Below are positions 33,021-40,028 of a stretch of 41,677 nt of DNA, one piece after another. This DNA comes from a virus: positions 1 to 41,677 of IMG/VR virus record IMGVR_UViG_3300043773_000457; one strand, 5' to 3'. Both the position numbers and the translations under genes were made by a program. Position 1 is the first letter of the stretch. The number at the start of each line of letters is the position of its first letter. The notes below the pieces were generated by a model, which saw only the letters and a program-made list of their open reading frames with translations, searched no databases and was not told the origin of the DNA.

Positions 33021-33061
33021 TCTAAATACCTTATACGAGTCTTATATTATAAGTATTTAGA
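33021..33061. promoter_or_regulatory. Symmetrical divergent late promoters between gp54 and gp4
   Basis: TCTAAATACCTTATA at 33021-33035 is repeated inverted as TATAAGTATTTAGA at 33048-33061, differing by one base insertion. It gives CTAAATAC on the plus strand (33022-33029) toward gp4 and on the minus strand (33053-33060) toward gp54, each about 32 nt from its start codon. The two operons thus share equal late promoters. Confidence 0.7.
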
Positions 33062-33498
33062 TGTCCTATAAGGGAAAATATCAACCATCATATCCAGAAA
33101 AGTATAATGGAGATCCCACAAATATCATTTATAGGTCTCTGTGGGAAAGAAAGTTTTGTGTTTATTGTGACTTAAATGAAAAAATTATATCTTGGGAATC
33201 TGAAGAAAAATGCATTCCATATCGCTCCCCTGTTGATGGTAAGATTCATAGATATTTCCCAGACTTTCTCATAAAAGTCAAAGAATCTGATGGTTCAATT
33301 AAAAAATATATGATTGAAATCAAACCTAAAAAGCAAACTGTTCCACCACCAAAACCTCAAAGGCAAACAAAGAATTATATTCGTGAGGTTTATGAGTATG
33401 CTAAAAATCAATCAAAGTGGGAAGCAGCAAAAGAATGGTGTGCTGATAGAGGATATGAGTTCAAGGTAATCACAGAAAACGAACTGGGTATTAAGTAA
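33061..33498 (+). CDS. gp4: Head completion protein gp4, 145 aa
   Basis: The sequence has the start of T4-like gp4 (MSYKGKYQPSYPEKYNGDPT, then NIIYRSLWERKFCVYCDLN). It also carries a nuclease-like core of the TnsA/PD-(D/E)XK fold: E...YRSPVDGKIHRYFPDFLI and a MIEIKPKKQ strand, giving Asp in PDF and Glu-x-Lys in EIK. In T4 gp4 (50/65) finishes DNA-filled heads so that tails can attach. The size is close to T4 gp4. It is the first gene of the plus-strand late block, and its stop overlaps the next ATG (TAATG). Confidence 0.85.
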   Translation: MSYKGKYQPSYPEKYNGDPTNIIYRSLWERKFCVYCDLNEKIISWESEEKCIPYRSPVDGKIHRYFPDFLIKVKESDGSIKKYMIEIKPKKQTVPPPKPQRQTKNYIREVYEYAKNQSKWEAAKEWCADRGYEFKVITENELGIK

Positions 33499-33875
33499 TG
33501 CCGAGAAAGACTCTAAAAGACAGGGGAAAAATAAATCGTATCAGTCCTCTAGTAAAAAAACTTATTGGAACAGAAAGTTCTGATGACTTAATGCGTGAGT
33601 TAATCAAAATTTTACCGAAAACTAACGAACCTCCAAAAGTTGGTAAGTTTTATATCTTTTCTTATAATGCTAAAACTTCAGGTATAAGATACGATCAAAA
33701 TCCTCTGGTTGCCGTAACTGAGGTATTTAAATGGGGATTTAAGGGTATTAACTTTCACTGGGGAGAATCCAGACAATACACTTGGGATGAAATTGCTGGA
33801 GGAATATATGAGGTTTATGATACGGAGATTGAAGATTTAAGAAGACTGCCTTTTAGCAACATTAGAACTAAATAA
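33498..33875 (+). CDS. Conserved T4-like cyanophage protein, 125 aa
   Basis: A basic N-terminus (MPRKTLKDRGKINRISPLVK) is followed by a compact beta-rich domain: GKFYIFSYNAKTSGIRYDQN, PLVAVTEVFKWGFKGINFHW and GESRQYTWDEIAG. The arrangement YDQNPLVAV...GINFHW is a known recurrent pattern in T4-like phages, where such proteins lie between gp4 and gp48 or gp53. Function is unknown; a structural or assembly role is suggested by the operon. It overlaps gp4 by one base. Confidence 0.65.
   Translation: MPRKTLKDRGKINRISPLVKKLIGTESSDDLMRELIKILPKTNEPPKVGKFYIFSYNAKTSGIRYDQNPLVAVTEVFKWGFKGINFHWGESRQYTWDEIAGGIYEVYDTEIEDLRRLPFSNIRTK
33868..33875 (+). promoter_or_regulatory. Late promoter motif (CTAAATAA) before gp48
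   Basis: The plus strand reads CTAAATAA across the stop of the 125-residue gene, 13 nt before the gp48 ATG. It would leave a leader of only a few bases, so use as a promoter is uncertain. Confidence 0.35.
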
Positions 33876-33888
33876 TTAGAAAAAGATA

Positions 33889-34896
33889 ATGGCAGATCCA
33901 TTTACAAACCCACAATTTGGAGTTGATAGTTCTGGAAACTTAACTGCGTTTTCTCAAAATCAATCTACACAAACAAAGTCGGTTACATTAAGATATCCTT
34001 ATAAAAAGATTGAGGCATCTGACGATTATCTTAAAATTGATGTTATTAAATATACTCCTCCAGGTCTTGGAACTCAAAATAATGCTTCTTTTGCCTTAAA
34101 TACATCTGACCAAACATATGAAGATCAATTAGGGTCTCCAAATAGTAAAAAAGATATTTTACAAACAATATTATTACCAATACCAGAAAATATTCAGGAT
34201 AGTAATAGTGCCGCTTGGGGACCGAGTAGTTTTAATCCTTTAGAAGCAGCAGGTATGAATATTGCGACTGGTGTTATGCAAGGAGATAATTTTGTTGGTT
34301 CTTTAGTAAATGGTCTTATATCTGCAGGCGTAAATGTAGCTACAGCTGCTCAAACTTCTATAGGGCAGAAAGCATTACAAGCTACTCTTTCTTCTTCTGC
34401 TGTTAAAGCTGTTCTTGGTAAAAATGCTTCAGTGAGCAGCAACTTATCCAGATTTACTGGTGCAGTATTTAATGATAATATAGAACTGGTTTTTAATGGT
34501 GTGAATATGAGACCAGAATTTACATTTGCATTTGATATGGTTCCTAGAGACGAAAAAGAATCTAGAGAAATTAAAGAGATTATCAAATCTTTTAAACAAT
34601 ATAGTGCTGTAAAAAAAGGATTAGATAGTGGAGGTGCTGCAGGACTATTTCTCAAATCACCAGAAGTTTTCAGACTGCAATATATGAGTGGGACAAAACC
34701 TCATCCTTACTTGAATAGATTTAAAATTTGTGCTCTTATTGGAATGAGTGTAAATTACACTGGATCTGGAACTTATTCTACTTATTCTGATGGAACACCA
34801 GTTTATATGCAGTTATCGCTAACATTCAAAGAACTCACCCCAATTTACGCTGAAGATTACACAACTCAAGGTGGTCAATATGGAGTTGGATACTAA
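33889..34896 (+). CDS. gp48: Baseplate tail-tube cap gp48, 335 aa
   Basis: Compared with T4 gp48 the order of features is the same: a polar N-terminus, a TILLPIPENIQDSNS-type segment (T4 ANILLPRSKSDVDTS), a small-residue helical region, then FTFAFDMVPRDEKESREIKE (T4 FTWDLTPRSTEDLMAI), and a final PVYMQLSLTFKELTPIYAED strand (T4 STFTLEITMREIITL). gp48 caps the baseplate centre and with gp54 starts the tail tube. The ATG at 33889 is preceded by a weak purine-rich site. It is followed directly by gp53, with the stop and next ATG overlapping. Confidence 0.8.
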   Translation: MADPFTNPQFGVDSSGNLTAFSQNQSTQTKSVTLRYPYKKIEASDDYLKIDVIKYTPPGLGTQNNASFALNTSDQTYEDQLGSPNSKKDILQTILLPIPENIQDSNSAAWGPSSFNPLEAAGMNIATGVMQGDNFVGSLVNGLISAGVNVATAAQTSIGQKALQATLSSSAVKAVLGKNASVSSNLSRFTGAVFNDNIELVFNGVNMRPEFTFAFDMVPRDEKESREIKEIIKSFKQYSAVKKGLDSGGAAGLFLKSPEVFRLQYMSGTKPHPYLNRFKICALIGMSVNYTGSGTYSTYSDGTPVYMQLSLTFKELTPIYAEDYTTQGGQYGVGY

Positions 34897-35543
34897 TGTC
34901 TTACTTTAGAGAATTACCAAATCTAGAATACCAATCATTCTTATCAGATCGCAAAGCATCTGATGAGTATTTGACTGTTAAGAATCTATTTCGTCGTGTA
35001 AAACTTCGTGATGACTTACAAAATGTTTTCACAATCTTTGATAAGTATCAGATTGTAGATGGTGCTCGTCCAGAAACAGTAGCAGAAGAAATTTATGGAA
35101 GTTCTCAATATGATTGGGTAGTTCTTGTAAGTTCAGGTATTACAAGAGTTAGAGACCAATGGCCACTTTCTGATAAGGATGTTTATGATTATGCAGAGTC
35201 AATCTATGGAACTGATTTAAATGCTATTCATCATTATGAAACTACTGAAGTTAAAGATAGTAAGGATAGGTTAATTCTTCCTGCAGGTAAAGTTGTTGAT
35301 TCAACTTTTACCATTCCAAATCCAAGCAATCCACTAGCAACATTAAATCCAGTAACTGGTGTGAGCAACTATGAATATGAAGTTGCTAAGAATAATGAAA
35401 AGCGTGGAATCTATGTTCTTAAGCCAAGATATCTACAGCAAGTGGTTACAGATACAAGAAAAGCGATGACTTATGATAAATCATCGCAATATGTAGATAA
35501 TAAATTAATCAGAACTGAAAATACTAGAGCATCAAATCCATAA
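34896..35543 (+). CDS. gp53: Baseplate wedge protein gp53, 215 aa
   Basis: The segment ARPETVAEEIYGSSQYDWVVLVSSG matches T4 gp53 (PRPEELANAIYGNPQLYWVLLMCND), the family signature of baseplate wedge gp53. The N-terminus (MSYFRELPNLEYQSFLSDRK) and the C-terminal KRGIYVLKPRYLQQVVTD also fit the cyanophage version. gp53 joins the six wedges around the hub. It ends the plus-strand block and its last 12 bp overlap the 3' end of the convergent Mom-like gene. Confidence 0.85.
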   Translation: MSYFRELPNLEYQSFLSDRKASDEYLTVKNLFRRVKLRDDLQNVFTIFDKYQIVDGARPETVAEEIYGSSQYDWVVLVSSGITRVRDQWPLSDKDVYDYAESIYGTDLNAIHHYETTEVKDSKDRLILPAGKVVDSTFTIPNPSNPLATLNPVTGVSNYEYEVAKNNEKRGIYVLKPRYLQQVVTDTRKAMTYDKSSQYVDNKLIRTENTRASNP

Positions 35544-36122
35544 GAGTTCTAGGTTCTTATCAAAAATCATTACATATCGGTGTTTGCGGGAGCGGTCTTT
35601 CCACTCTCCTGAAGCACCTTTAATTTTGCCCCTAGAGTGTTTAGTTCCGTCTGCATAGTAGAAATCTTTCTTTGGGTCTGTGAGTCCGCAATATTTAAAA
35701 TTAAGAGCACGATAGACTGTACCAAAATGGAAATCACTATCAGCGTAAGAGATGATTGCTTTAACTTCAGTATCCTTTCGTAACTGTCTAATCGCTCTTG
35801 AAACAAACCAAGAAGTGATATTATGCTCTGCAGATTGTGTGTCAGGATGTATGCAAAGTCTTGAAAGTTCAAAGAGTCCTTCTTGCTCATTTCGTTCTAA
35901 TCCAAATGCTCCTTGTGCTATTTCTGGGACTGGGAGTCCAGTAAAAATTACTGCCCCAAGTAACTGTCCGATGTTTAATGGACAAAAATCGTTCTTTTTG
36001 AAGAGACCGTAGTTTCTCCCAGATTTATATCCTTTTGATATATCCTTTAGATAATGATATTTTAATATCAATTCATCCGCCTGTTTTTTTGTGATTCGGT
36101 CAATGTAGTAATCAGATTTCAT
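35532..36122 (-). CDS. Mom-like / GNAT-fold DNA-modification protein
   Basis: A 196-residue protein of the Mom-like acetyltransferase-fold type. The signs are YYIDRITKKQADELILKYHY, LLGAVIFTGLPVPEIAQGAF, FELSRLCIHPD (the strand and binding-loop region), SWFVSRAIRQL and IISYADSDFHFGTVYRALNF. In phage Mu, Mom modifies adenines and protects against restriction. Modification here is inferred from fold family. The ATG at 36122 is chosen; an ATG at 36152 would add ten residues but lies in the presumed promoter. The start directly follows the T-run of the gp32 terminator hairpin and no Shine-Dalgarno sequence is nearby, so expression may be tightly limited. Confidence 0.7.
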   Translation of the reverse strand: MKSDYYIDRITKKQADELILKYHYLKDISKGYKSGRNYGLFKKNDFCPLNIGQLLGAVIFTGLPVPEIAQGAFGLERNEQEGLFELSRLCIHPDTQSAEHNITSWFVSRAIRQLRKDTEVKAIISYADSDFHFGTVYRALNFKYCGLTDPKKDFYYADGTKHSRGKIKGASGEWKDRSRKHRYVMIFDKNLELLWI

Positions 36123-36148
36123 AAAAAAGGGAGGACCCTTGACCTCCC
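36123..36148 (-). terminator. Terminator after gp32, touching the Mom-like start codon
   Basis: The minus strand reads GGGAGG, an 8-nt loop, CCTCCC and TTTTTT, and then ATG of the Mom-like gene. This is a typical rho-independent terminator 20 nt downstream of the gp32 stop. It also places the Mom-like start in the T-run. Confidence 0.75.
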
Positions 36149-36152
36149 CCAT

Positions 36153-36161
36153 ATTATAGCA
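36153..36161 (-). promoter_or_regulatory. Possible early promoter for Mom-like gene (TGCTATAAT)
   Basis: An extended -10 TGCTATAAT on the minus strand lies right after the gp32 stop. TTGGCA is found 15 bp upstream, shorter than the usual spacing. Fourteen bases (CTATAATATGGGGG) are identical to the -10 region at 13972-13985. Confidence 0.45.
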
Positions 36162-36167
36162 CAGAAA

Positions 36168-37094
36168 TTATTCTGCCAATTTTGCGAAATATGACAAGGT
36201 ATCGTCCACATCGTCCTCATCTTCCTCAACAGCAGATGCACGGCGGGTAGGTTTCAGAGAAGACAGTTCATCACGGAGATCTTCAGTCAGTTCCTTCACA
36301 GGACCACGAGAGTACTCTTCCTCTTCTGCCACTTCCTCATCCACACGGCGAGAACCTTTGGAACCCAGCACATACTCAAGACGCTTCTTCAGTTCATCAT
36401 AAGACTTGAACTGGTCAGCAGCAACGAGTTCGGCAAGAGAATACTGCTTCTTCCAGATTGCTTCCATTGCGTCATCATCGTCCAGCAGGGGAGCAGGAGC
36501 GGCAAACTCACTAGAATCATAGTTGCGATAACCAGCAACATTCTTTGCCTTCAGTTTGAAGTTAGCACCTTGCCAGAAGTCAAACGGATCGATTGCTTCT
36601 TCATCTTCAAACTCAGGTTGCATCGCTGCAGTCAGTTTGTCAAAGATCTTCTTGCCGTATTTAAACAGGAAAACTTTACCTTCGTTGGCGGGGTTGGCAG
36701 GGTCCTTGACCACATAAATGTTGGAAACATAAGTCAGTTTACGCTTCTGCTTACGGGCAAGTTCTTTACCAGCATCAGTGCCATTGTTCCACAGTTCGGA
36801 GTTCAGTTCGGACACAGGATCTTTCTGACCCAGAGTAGTCAGACTGTTCTCAATATACCAACCAGATACTCCCTGAAAAGCGTGACTGTAGAGTTTCACG
36901 AACGGAAGATCCTCACCGTTCGGAGCAGGAAGGAAACGGATCACGGCATAACCATTGCCTGCTTTATCACACTCTAAACGCCATACACGTTCATCAGAAG
37001 AAGAATTATTACTGCTCATCTTTTCAACTTCTTTAACAAGTTTAGCAGTAAGATTGCCGAGTTTGGATTGTTTTTTAAGGTCTTGAAATGACAT
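36168..37094 (-). CDS. gp32: Single-stranded DNA-binding protein gp32, 308 aa
   Basis: The core CDKAGNGYAVIRFLPAPNGE followed by PFVKLYSHAFQGVSGWYIEN matches T4 gp32 (DNAGNGQAVIRFLPSKND...[21 protein letters not shown]). The basic N-terminus (MSFQDLKKQSKLGNLTAKLV) mediates cooperative binding, and the end is acidic (VEEDEDDVDDTLSYFAKLAE), used in T4 to recruit gp59 and others. The zinc-binding Cys residues of T4 gp32 are absent; KDPVSELNSELW stands in their place, as in other cyanophage gp32. The frame is open to 37160, but MSFQ at 37094 is the start. A TTGACA-17-TATACT promoter is at 37139-37167. Confidence 0.9.
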   Translation of the reverse strand: MSFQDLKKQSKLGNLTAKLVKEVEKMSSNNSSSDERVWRLECDKAGNGYAVIRFLPAPNGEDLPFVKLYSHAFQGVSGWYIENSLTTLGQKDPVSELNSELWNNGTDAGKELARKQKRKLTYVSNIYVVKDPANPANEGKVFLFKYGKKIFDKLTAAMQPEFEDEEAIDPFDFWQGANFKLKAKNVAGYRNYDSSEFAAPAPLLDDDDAMEAIWKKQYSLAELVAADQFKSYDELKKRLEYVLGSKGSRRVDEEVAEEEEYSRGPVKELTEDLRDELSSLKPTRRASAVEEDEDDVDDTLSYFAKLAE

Positions 37095-37138
37095 TTGGAT
37101 TACCTCGGATAGTTTGGATTCGGGGGATTTACTTGGAT

Positions 37139-37167
37139 AGTATAGCAAAGACGGTCTCACTTGTCAA
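37139..37167 (-). promoter_or_regulatory. Sigma70-type promoter for gp32
   Basis: TTGACA (37162-37167) and TATACT (37139-37144) on the minus strand are separated by 17 bp, and TGC precedes the -10. The -35 lies within the last codons of the DUF1825 gene. This gives gp32 an extra, host-type promoter so it can be made early and in excess. Confidence 0.8.
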
Positions 37168-37489
37168 TGAATTTTTTAAGAGACTCAATCGTTTTAGTCA
37201 TACTGCTAAAAAGTAAAGTCATATCAGTATCTGGTGGAAATCCCATCAGAGCAACTGATTTTCGTAGATTCTCTTTCATCTCAACCGCTTCTGGGTCATC
37301 AGAAAGAGAAAGACGAGTATACATAATCTGCTGCTTTTCAAGCAACAAAGTCATTTTTTCAATGTGTTCAATTTTATCTTCACGGGACATAGAACCAAAA
37401 GTCAAGATACTCCCATAAAGAAACTCTTGAAGTTCATTAATTTCACGAAGTTCTTGTTGTATGAGTTCGGAATCAAAAAATCTACTCAT
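37157..37489 (-). CDS. DUF1825 family protein, 110 aa
   Basis: The sequence (FDSELIQQELREINELQEFL, then MSREDKIEHIEKMTLLLEKQ, MYTRLSLSDDPEAVEMKENL) is recognisable as DUF1825, a family found in cyanobacteria and carried by cyanophages. It is all helical. Function is unknown. The gene lies between gp59 and gp32, overlapping gp59 by 8 bases, which suggests a link to DNA replication or host takeover. Presence in both host and phage marks it as a candidate host-derived gene. Confidence 0.75.
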   Translation of the reverse strand: MSRFFDSELIQQELREINELQEFLYGSILTFGSMSREDKIEHIEKMTLLLEKQQIMYTRLSLSDDPEAVEMKENLRKSVALMGFPPDTDMTLLFSSMTKTIESLKKFIDK

Positions 37490-38072
37490 TTATAATTTCC
37501 CGTAAAATTTTCTTATAAGAGAACACATCTATATGTAGGAAAGGAGAATATTTTTTAATTTTTAAACTGACGGTTTCCCACACTGGGTCCAAAAGTTTCT
37601 TATCAAAATCTTTTACGATTGAAAATATTTTGTCGTAGATTACGAATGTTTCTGGCGATAATTTCCCGCTTAGAAACCTTTTGAGAACTATAGGGTGCCC
37701 TTTGGAACAGTTGAACACAGTTTCTAATTCGTTCTCTGAGAACAATTCCGTTGATTGTTCTTTGAACAAGTAAGTCAAACTCTGTTGTCTCCGCATCCAA
37801 TCTGCGTAGGTCCTTTCTCCAGAATTGATAATTTCGCCAATCCATAAGTTGCTCGGGGAATCTGCTGCTACAAAGTTTGCTAATAAAAAGTCTACAATTT
37901 CTTTGTCTGAAAGTTTGCGCGAAGTGCGTTCAAAGAAATACTTATCTTTGCGACGGTTAAATGAAGTAACGGTTGCTCTGGATTTGCCCCCATACTTAAA
38001 AAAGTCATATTTACTGTTCGTAAAATGACTTTTCATCGAAAGATAAGTTTGGTATGTCTCAAAAGGACTCAT
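37482..38072 (-). CDS. gp59: DNA helicase loader gp59, 196 aa
   Basis: It matches T4 gp59 in order: YQTYLSMKSHFTNSKYDFFKYG (T4 YKLYLMIKQHMNGKYDVIKYN), FNRRKDKYFFERTSRKLSD (T4 YQKRRDKYFFQKLSEKYK), FLLANFVAA and ETFVIYDKIFSIV. gp59 loads the gp41 helicase on gp32-covered forks. The protein is close to T4 length (217). It overlaps gp33 by four bases (ATGA) and is next to gp32, its partner. Confidence 0.85.
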   Translation of the reverse strand: MSPFETYQTYLSMKSHFTNSKYDFFKYGGKSRATVTSFNRRKDKYFFERTSRKLSDKEIVDFLLANFVAADSPSNLWIGEIINSGERTYADWMRRQQSLTYLFKEQSTELFSENELETVFNCSKGHPIVLKRFLSGKLSPETFVIYDKIFSIVKDFDKKLLDPVWETVSLKIKKYSPFLHIDVFSYKKILREIINE

Positions 38073-38329
38073 AAAGGCAATTTGGCGCGTGATGTCCGCT
38101 TCATAAAGTTAAGACGAGTTGCGTCCCACTTTAGTTTCTCTTTCAAAGGTTTTGAAATGAGTTTCGTAACTGATTCTACCTCAAGACTATTGATTTCGCA
38201 ATAATGACAAATTGCATCAATGTAGTTAAAGTTTTCTTCTGCTACAATCTTTTCAATCTCAAGAGCAAACTTAGAAGGCGTTAAAAACTTATTCTCGATG
38301 GCTTGTTCTAGTTCTTTATTTGGTTCCAT
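38069..38329 (-). CDS. gp33: Late transcription coactivator gp33, 86 aa
   Basis: The segment EIEKIVAEENFNYIDAICHY CEINSLE (split here for length) corresponds to T4 gp33 (IIEKMVEEFGMSYLEATTAFLEENSIP), and SKPLKEKLKWDATRLNFMKR to its C-terminal part. gp33 bridges RNA polymerase, the sliding clamp and the late sigma factor, and is required for late genes that use the TATAAATA-like promoters found here. The longer frame to 38434 overlaps the nuclease; the ATG at 38329 (MEPNKELEQAIENKF) has GGAG 6 nt upstream and is preferred. It overlaps the nuclease gene by 14 bp. Confidence 0.75.
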   Translation of the reverse strand: MEPNKELEQAIENKFLTPSKFALEIEKIVAEENFNYIDAICHYCEINSLEVESVTKLISKPLKEKLKWDATRLNFMKRTSRAKLPL

Positions 38330-38996
38330 AGAGCTCCAGTTTATCTCTAACAAACTTTCTAATGTATTCGGTGAGAAGTTTGATGTATTTTGCTTTGTCT
38401 CTTTCTTCATAAACGACGCATTCTCCATTTTCACAAGCCATAATGATTACAAGTTTTTTGACTGAAATACCAGTCAGTTCGTAAAGCATACAACCATATG
38501 CCATACACTGAACAAAATAATGTTCGATCCACTCGCGTGGTTTTGGTTTTTTAGAAGTCTTAAAGTCGATTATCGCTAACTCGCCATTATATTCGGCAAT
38601 CGCATCAACTGTCCCAGCAATACCCAGTTGCTTACTATATAGGGACCCTTCAAGGGCGTAAATATTATTTATACGATTAAGTTCCGATTTTGCAATCTTA
38701 AAAAGAAAATCAGAGATTGGTTGAACTTCTGGTAGTTTTTCATTTTTAAGATGATGTTCTACCAAAGTATGCAGATCTGTTCCACGACTAGTTGCCGCTT
38801 TAGTGATTTTTTCTGCTTCTTCTTCACCAACCTTTTTACGCCAGTTAACAAAGATTTCCTTGTTAAAGTGACTGGTCACCGAAGTAATGGAGACCAGTCG
38901 GAGAAGTTCATCTTCGTCTGGAACTTTATAATACCTTACACCATCAATGGTTTCACGCTCCAACTGAGGGAGTTCAATATCAATATGTTTAAACAT
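38316..38996 (-). CDS. RecB/Cas4-like PD-(D/E)XK nuclease, 226 aa
   Basis: The nuclease core is present: IAGTVDAIAEYNGELAIIDF KTS with Asp131, Asp144 and Lys146, and the QxxxY motif QCMAY (Gln163 to Tyr167), as in RecB-type exonucleases. An upstream TSRGTDLHTLVEHHL segment corresponds to the helix with a conserved His. It lacks the four-cysteine cluster of Cas4. The enzyme probably processes DNA ends in recombination or replication, or degrades host DNA. The ATG overlaps the phoH stop, and gp33 follows with overlap. Confidence 0.8.
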   Translation of the reverse strand: MFKHIDIELPQLERETIDGVRYYKVPDEDELLRLVSITSVTSHFNKEIFVNWRKKVGEEEAEKITKAATSRGTDLHTLVEHHLKNEKLPEVQPISDFLFKIAKSELNRINNIYALEGSLYSKQLGIAGTVDAIAEYNGELAIIDFKTSKKPKPREWIEHYFVQCMAYGCMLYELTGISVKKLVIIMACENGECVVYEERDKAKYIKLLTEYIRKFVRDKLELYGTK

Positions 38997-39748
38997 TAAA
39001 AACCAGCTTCCATTTTCGCAATGATGTATTCCTTAACAAGTCCAGAACGAACAATATCTTCTACACCAAACTCAATTATATCAAAAGAATTCATTTTACG
39101 CAAGATGTTCATAAAGTCTACGATTCCATTACGCTCATTGGTTTTTTGCAAATCTGATTGAGAAGCATCACCACAGAACATAATTTTTGAGTTCTCACCA
39201 ACACGAGTAATGATAGAATCGAGTTCGTGTGCCGTACAGTTTTGAAACTCATCTACGATGACAATTGAATTATCAAGTGTAGTTCCACGAAGGAATGAAG
39301 TGCTCCAGAATTTAATCGTTTCTTGCGACTTTAAATTACCATAAAGCATTTCAAAGTCAGCATCAGAAGGCATCTGGAACATATACTTCACCATATTCTT
39401 ATAAGGAATCTGGTAAATATCAGACTTGTCCTCATAAGAACCTGGAAGAAATCCAATCTCTCTAGTTGCTACAAGAGAACGAACAAGATAGATTTTCTCA
39501 AAAGGAGTTCTTTCGTCTAAGACTTCACGAAGAGCATTATAAAGAGTGATAAAGGTTTTACCAGTTCCAGCGCAACCATAAGCAACAAGATGCTTTTGAT
39601 TTGCATAGGATTCAAAAAGTTTCTTCTGATTCTCTGTGAGTGGGTCAATATCAATTAGATAATCACTACTTAATGGTTTTCTACGCTTCATTTGACGAGT
39701 AGTAAGACCAACCCCGATAGGTTGTTCTGCTCTTTTTCTTCTAGCCAT
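38996..39748 (-). CDS. phoH: PhoH-like ATPase, 250 aa
   Basis: The Walker A motif GCAGTGKT is at residues 58-65 and Walker B IVIVDEFQN at 162-170. RSLVATREIGFLPGSYEDK and FCGDASQSDL are PhoH-family signatures. The family is widespread in marine phages and often used as a marker gene. It is an ATPase, possibly an RNA/DNA helicase or nuclease, with unproven function; the link to phosphate starvation comes from E. coli. It heads the phoH-nuclease-gp33-gp59-DUF1825-gp32 run and follows an 82-residue gene by one base. Confidence 0.9.
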   Translation of the reverse strand: MARRKRAEQPIGVGLTTRQMKRRKPLSSDYLIDIDPLTENQKKLFESYANQKHLVAYGCAGTGKTFITLYNALREVLDERTPFEKIYLVRSLVATREIGFLPGSYEDKSDIYQIPYKNMVKYMFQMPSDADFEMLYGNLKSQETIKFWSTSFLRGTTLDNSIVIVDEFQNCTAHELDSIITRVGENSKIMFCGDASQSDLQKTNERNGIVDFMNILRKMNSFDIIEFGVEDIVRSGLVKEYIIAKMEAGF

Positions 39749-39749
39749 A

Positions 39750-39998
39750 TTAGAGTTTCTTTACAGTTGAACCGGGCATTTTTTGAGCTTTTCCAAGAAC
39801 ATCATTCCACGAAGGATGCTTATTGGCCAACTTATCTCTCCATTCACCAACTTCTCCTGGAGAAGGGCAAGTAGATGGGTCAGACCAGTCACGAATCCAG
39901 TCTGGATTATCTTTTTTCCACTGGTCCCAAGCGTGGATACTCATTTCCACTTCTTTTTGTTCACCAGTTTTTGTATTCACTACGGGATATGTGGACAT
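39750..39998 (-). CDS. Conserved small cyanophage protein next to phoH, 82 aa
   Basis: The sequence STYPVVNTKTGEQKEVEMSI, HAWDQWKKDNPDWIRDWSDP and SWNDVLGKAQKMPGSTVKKL is recognisable as a small protein regularly beside phoH in T4-like cyanophages. It resembles the FmdB-type zinc-ribbon shape (YxxxxxxTG start, PG...VKK end), but the cysteines needed for metal binding are missing except one. Function is unknown. The motif CTAAATAA at 40021-40028 could serve as its late promoter. Confidence 0.7.
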   Translation of the reverse strand: MSTYPVVNTKTGEQKEVEMSIHAWDQWKKDNPDWIRDWSDPSTCPSPGEVGEWRDKLANKHPSWNDVLGKAQKMPGSTVKKL

Positions 39999-40020
39999 AA
40001 AGTTACGAATTCAAGATAAT

Positions 40021-40028
40021 TTATTTAG
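40021..40028 (-). promoter_or_regulatory. Late promoter motif (CTAAATAA)
   Basis: The minus strand reads CTAAATAA across the stop of the HNH gene, 23-30 nt upstream of the 82-residue gene. It would restart transcription of the phoH operon downstream of the inserted endonuclease. Confidence 0.45.

Noticed and set aside
37095-37160. N-terminal extension of gp32 (MRPSLLYYPSKSPESKLSEVIQ)
   Set aside because: It overlaps the gp32 promoter -10 box and the DUF1825 stop; gp32 homology begins at MSFQDLKKQ.
38330-38434. N-terminal extension of gp33 to 38434
   Set aside because: It would overlap the nuclease by 119 bp; the ATG at 38329 has a good GGAG site and fits T4 gp33 length better.
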